Below, one piece after another: positions 6,572 through 7,560 of a DNA stretch of 7,560 bases. Under the pieces are notes generated by a model that was not told where the DNA came from, did not search any database, and was given only the letters and a program-made list of their open reading frames with translations. Source of the DNA: Selenomonadaceae bacterium (lineage in GTDB: Bacteria; Bacillota; Negativicutes; Selenomonadales; Selenomonadaceae); contig JAFUTM010000311.1 in the NCBI GenBank assembly GCA_017484235.1, positions 1-7,560 of the forward strand, in the 5' to 3' direction. A program made the translations under genes and the position numbers. Position 1 is the first letter of the stretch; each line of letters starts with the position of its first letter.

Positions 6572-7537
6572 TTAAAAATCTTTCGTCATTTCATTTATAA
6601 TCTCTTCTACACTTTTTATTTTATTGATGAAGCTTATTCCATTGCCAACAGAAACATAGCCTTTATTCATATCGCCTTCCAGCATTCCTACACGAAGATT
6701 TGCAAAGCCACCCATTTTTTTGCCCAGTTCTTCATTAGTTGCTCCAGCTTTGTCCATTGCAACAAGTTCATTTGCAAGAACGCCTGGTAATGAACGATAA
6801 TAAGCTGGTATTGTACGGAAGAGAAGTAAATCACGAGCATTAGACTTCAATATGGCTTGTTTGACATTTTCAGCCATTCTGCTTTCTTTGCTCACCAAGA
6901 ACGCTGTGCCACAATATACACCTTCAGCTCCAAGTGCTAATGCTGCATTAAACGCTCTGTTGTCAGCAATTCCGCCTGCTGCCATCACTGGTGTGTGCTC
7001 AACGGCATCAACAATTAATGGAACAATCGAAAAAGTTCCTAAAACCATATTAGGTAAGGTTCCGCCTTCATCAAAACCAGTTGCAACAATAATGTCCGCT
7101 CCGGCAGCTTCAGCGGCTTTTGCATTTTCAGGTGAAGGATTCAATGAGCGGTAGACAATTTTTATTCCGTGTTCTTTAAGTTCCTTGAACATATTTTCGT
7201 GAACTGCACCAACGAATGTAACAACAGGTACTTTTTCTTCATAGATGACTTTTAACATAGGCGGTGTGAAAACATCTTCAATACCTTCAGCTGGAAGAAC
7301 ATTTACCGAAAATGGCTTATCTGTCAATTCGCGGACTTTTTTAATTTCTTGACGCATACGTTCAGCGGTTTCAACGGGATCACGCGTTACAACTGTCTGC
7401 CCTGCATTTGGTCCCAAGCTGCCCATTCCGCCGGCATTACTCACTGCCGCAGCGAGTTTCGCATCCGTCAACCAGACCATCGATCCTTGAATTACTGGCT
7501 TTTCAATGCCCAAAATTTCACAAATTCTGTTTTTCAT
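6572..7537 (-). CDS. Nitronate monooxygenase/FabK-family FMN-dependent TIM-barrel protein
   Basis: The 321-residue product belongs to the flavoprotein family shared by nitronate monooxygenases (2-nitropropane dioxygenase) and the enoyl-ACP reductase FabK. It fits the family's usual ~310-325 residues. Visible landmarks are the N-terminal IEKPVIQGSMVWLTDAKLAA (11-30), then VSNAGGMGSLG (32-42). PFSVNVL (75-81), the phosphate-binding AAGGIAD (186-192) and GAEGVYCGTAFLVSKES (203-219) follow. In most characterised members the segment after the central strand reads EAGGH, with a His near the flavin. Here it is GFDEGGTLPN, with Thr160 at that place, so neither nitronate oxidation nor FabK activity should be assumed. 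The start is supported by AGGGGA (7545-7550) seven bases upstream. The promoter and any upstream partner lie outside the window. The gene converges on rnhA at a shared terminator. Family confidence is high, substrate unknown. Confidence 0.87.
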   Translation of the reverse strand: MKNRICEILGIEKPVIQGSMVWLTDAKLAAAVSNAGGMGSLGPNAGQTVVTRDPVETAERMRQEIKKVRELTDKPFSVNVLPAEGIEDVFTPPMLKVIYEEKVPVVTFVGAVHENMFKELKEHGIKIVYRSLNPSPENAKAAEAAGADIIVATGFDEGGTLPNMVLGTFSIVPLIVDAVEHTPVMAAGGIADNRAFNAALALGAEGVYCGTAFLVSKESRMAENVKQAILKSNARDLLLFRTIPAYYRSLPGVLANELVAMDKAGATNEELGKKMGGFANLRVGMLEGDMNKGYVSVGNGISFINKIKSVEEIINEMTKDF

Positions 7538-7560
7538 AAGGCTTTCCCCTGTTACTGTTA

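Overview
The window looks like chromosomal DNA from a low-GC bacterium with two membranes. It encodes a TolC-type outer-membrane channel, an Mla-type phospholipid transporter and a heptosyltransferase-like enzyme, all of which imply an outer membrane. Strong AGGAGG-type ribosome sites and overall AT-richness point towards the Firmicutes. Together with the elongated MlaD and the absence of mlaA, mlaB and mlaC from the cluster, this best fits the Negativicutes (Veillonella/Selenomonas relatives, the diderm Firmicutes). That assignment is an inference from gene content; there is no rRNA or other direct marker.

Positions 8-5939 are one minus-strand gene cluster read from right to left: mlaE (permease), mlaF (ATPase), a GT9 glycosyltransferase, mlaD (MCE protein) and tolC. 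Gaps are 12, 25, 25 and 80 bases, which suggests an operon. A well-formed extended -10 promoter lies at 5973-6000, and it shows that mlaE starts at 5939 and not at the more upstream ATG at 5972. MlaE, MlaF and MlaD would form an inner-membrane ABC transporter moving glycerophospholipids between membranes. This MlaD carries a long helical stretch and a C-terminal beta-rich domain ending in an outer-membrane-type terminal Phe, so it probably spans the periplasm itself and makes the soluble carrier MlaC and lipoprotein MlaA unnecessary. The GT9 gene splits the mla genes and is visibly more AT-rich than its neighbours, suggesting later insertion of a surface-glycan gene.

Positions 6043-6492 (plus strand, divergent from mlaE) encode a complete ribonuclease HI with all catalytic residues. 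A hairpin at 6504-6534, flanked by A and T tracts, serves as a shared terminator between rnhA and the converging gene at 6572-7537 (minus strand). That gene encodes an FMN-dependent TIM-barrel protein of the nitronate monooxygenase/FabK family, in which the usual active-site His appears to be Thr. Its promoter lies beyond the right edge.

No tRNA, rRNA, CRISPR array, transposase or pseudogene was found, and no gene-free stretch exceeds about 105 bases. The most notable content is the minimal transenvelope Mla system with its GT9 insertion and co-transcribed TolC. The elongated MlaD type has already been described in Veillonella, so it is not new as a class, but the five-gene arrangement deserves a comparative check.
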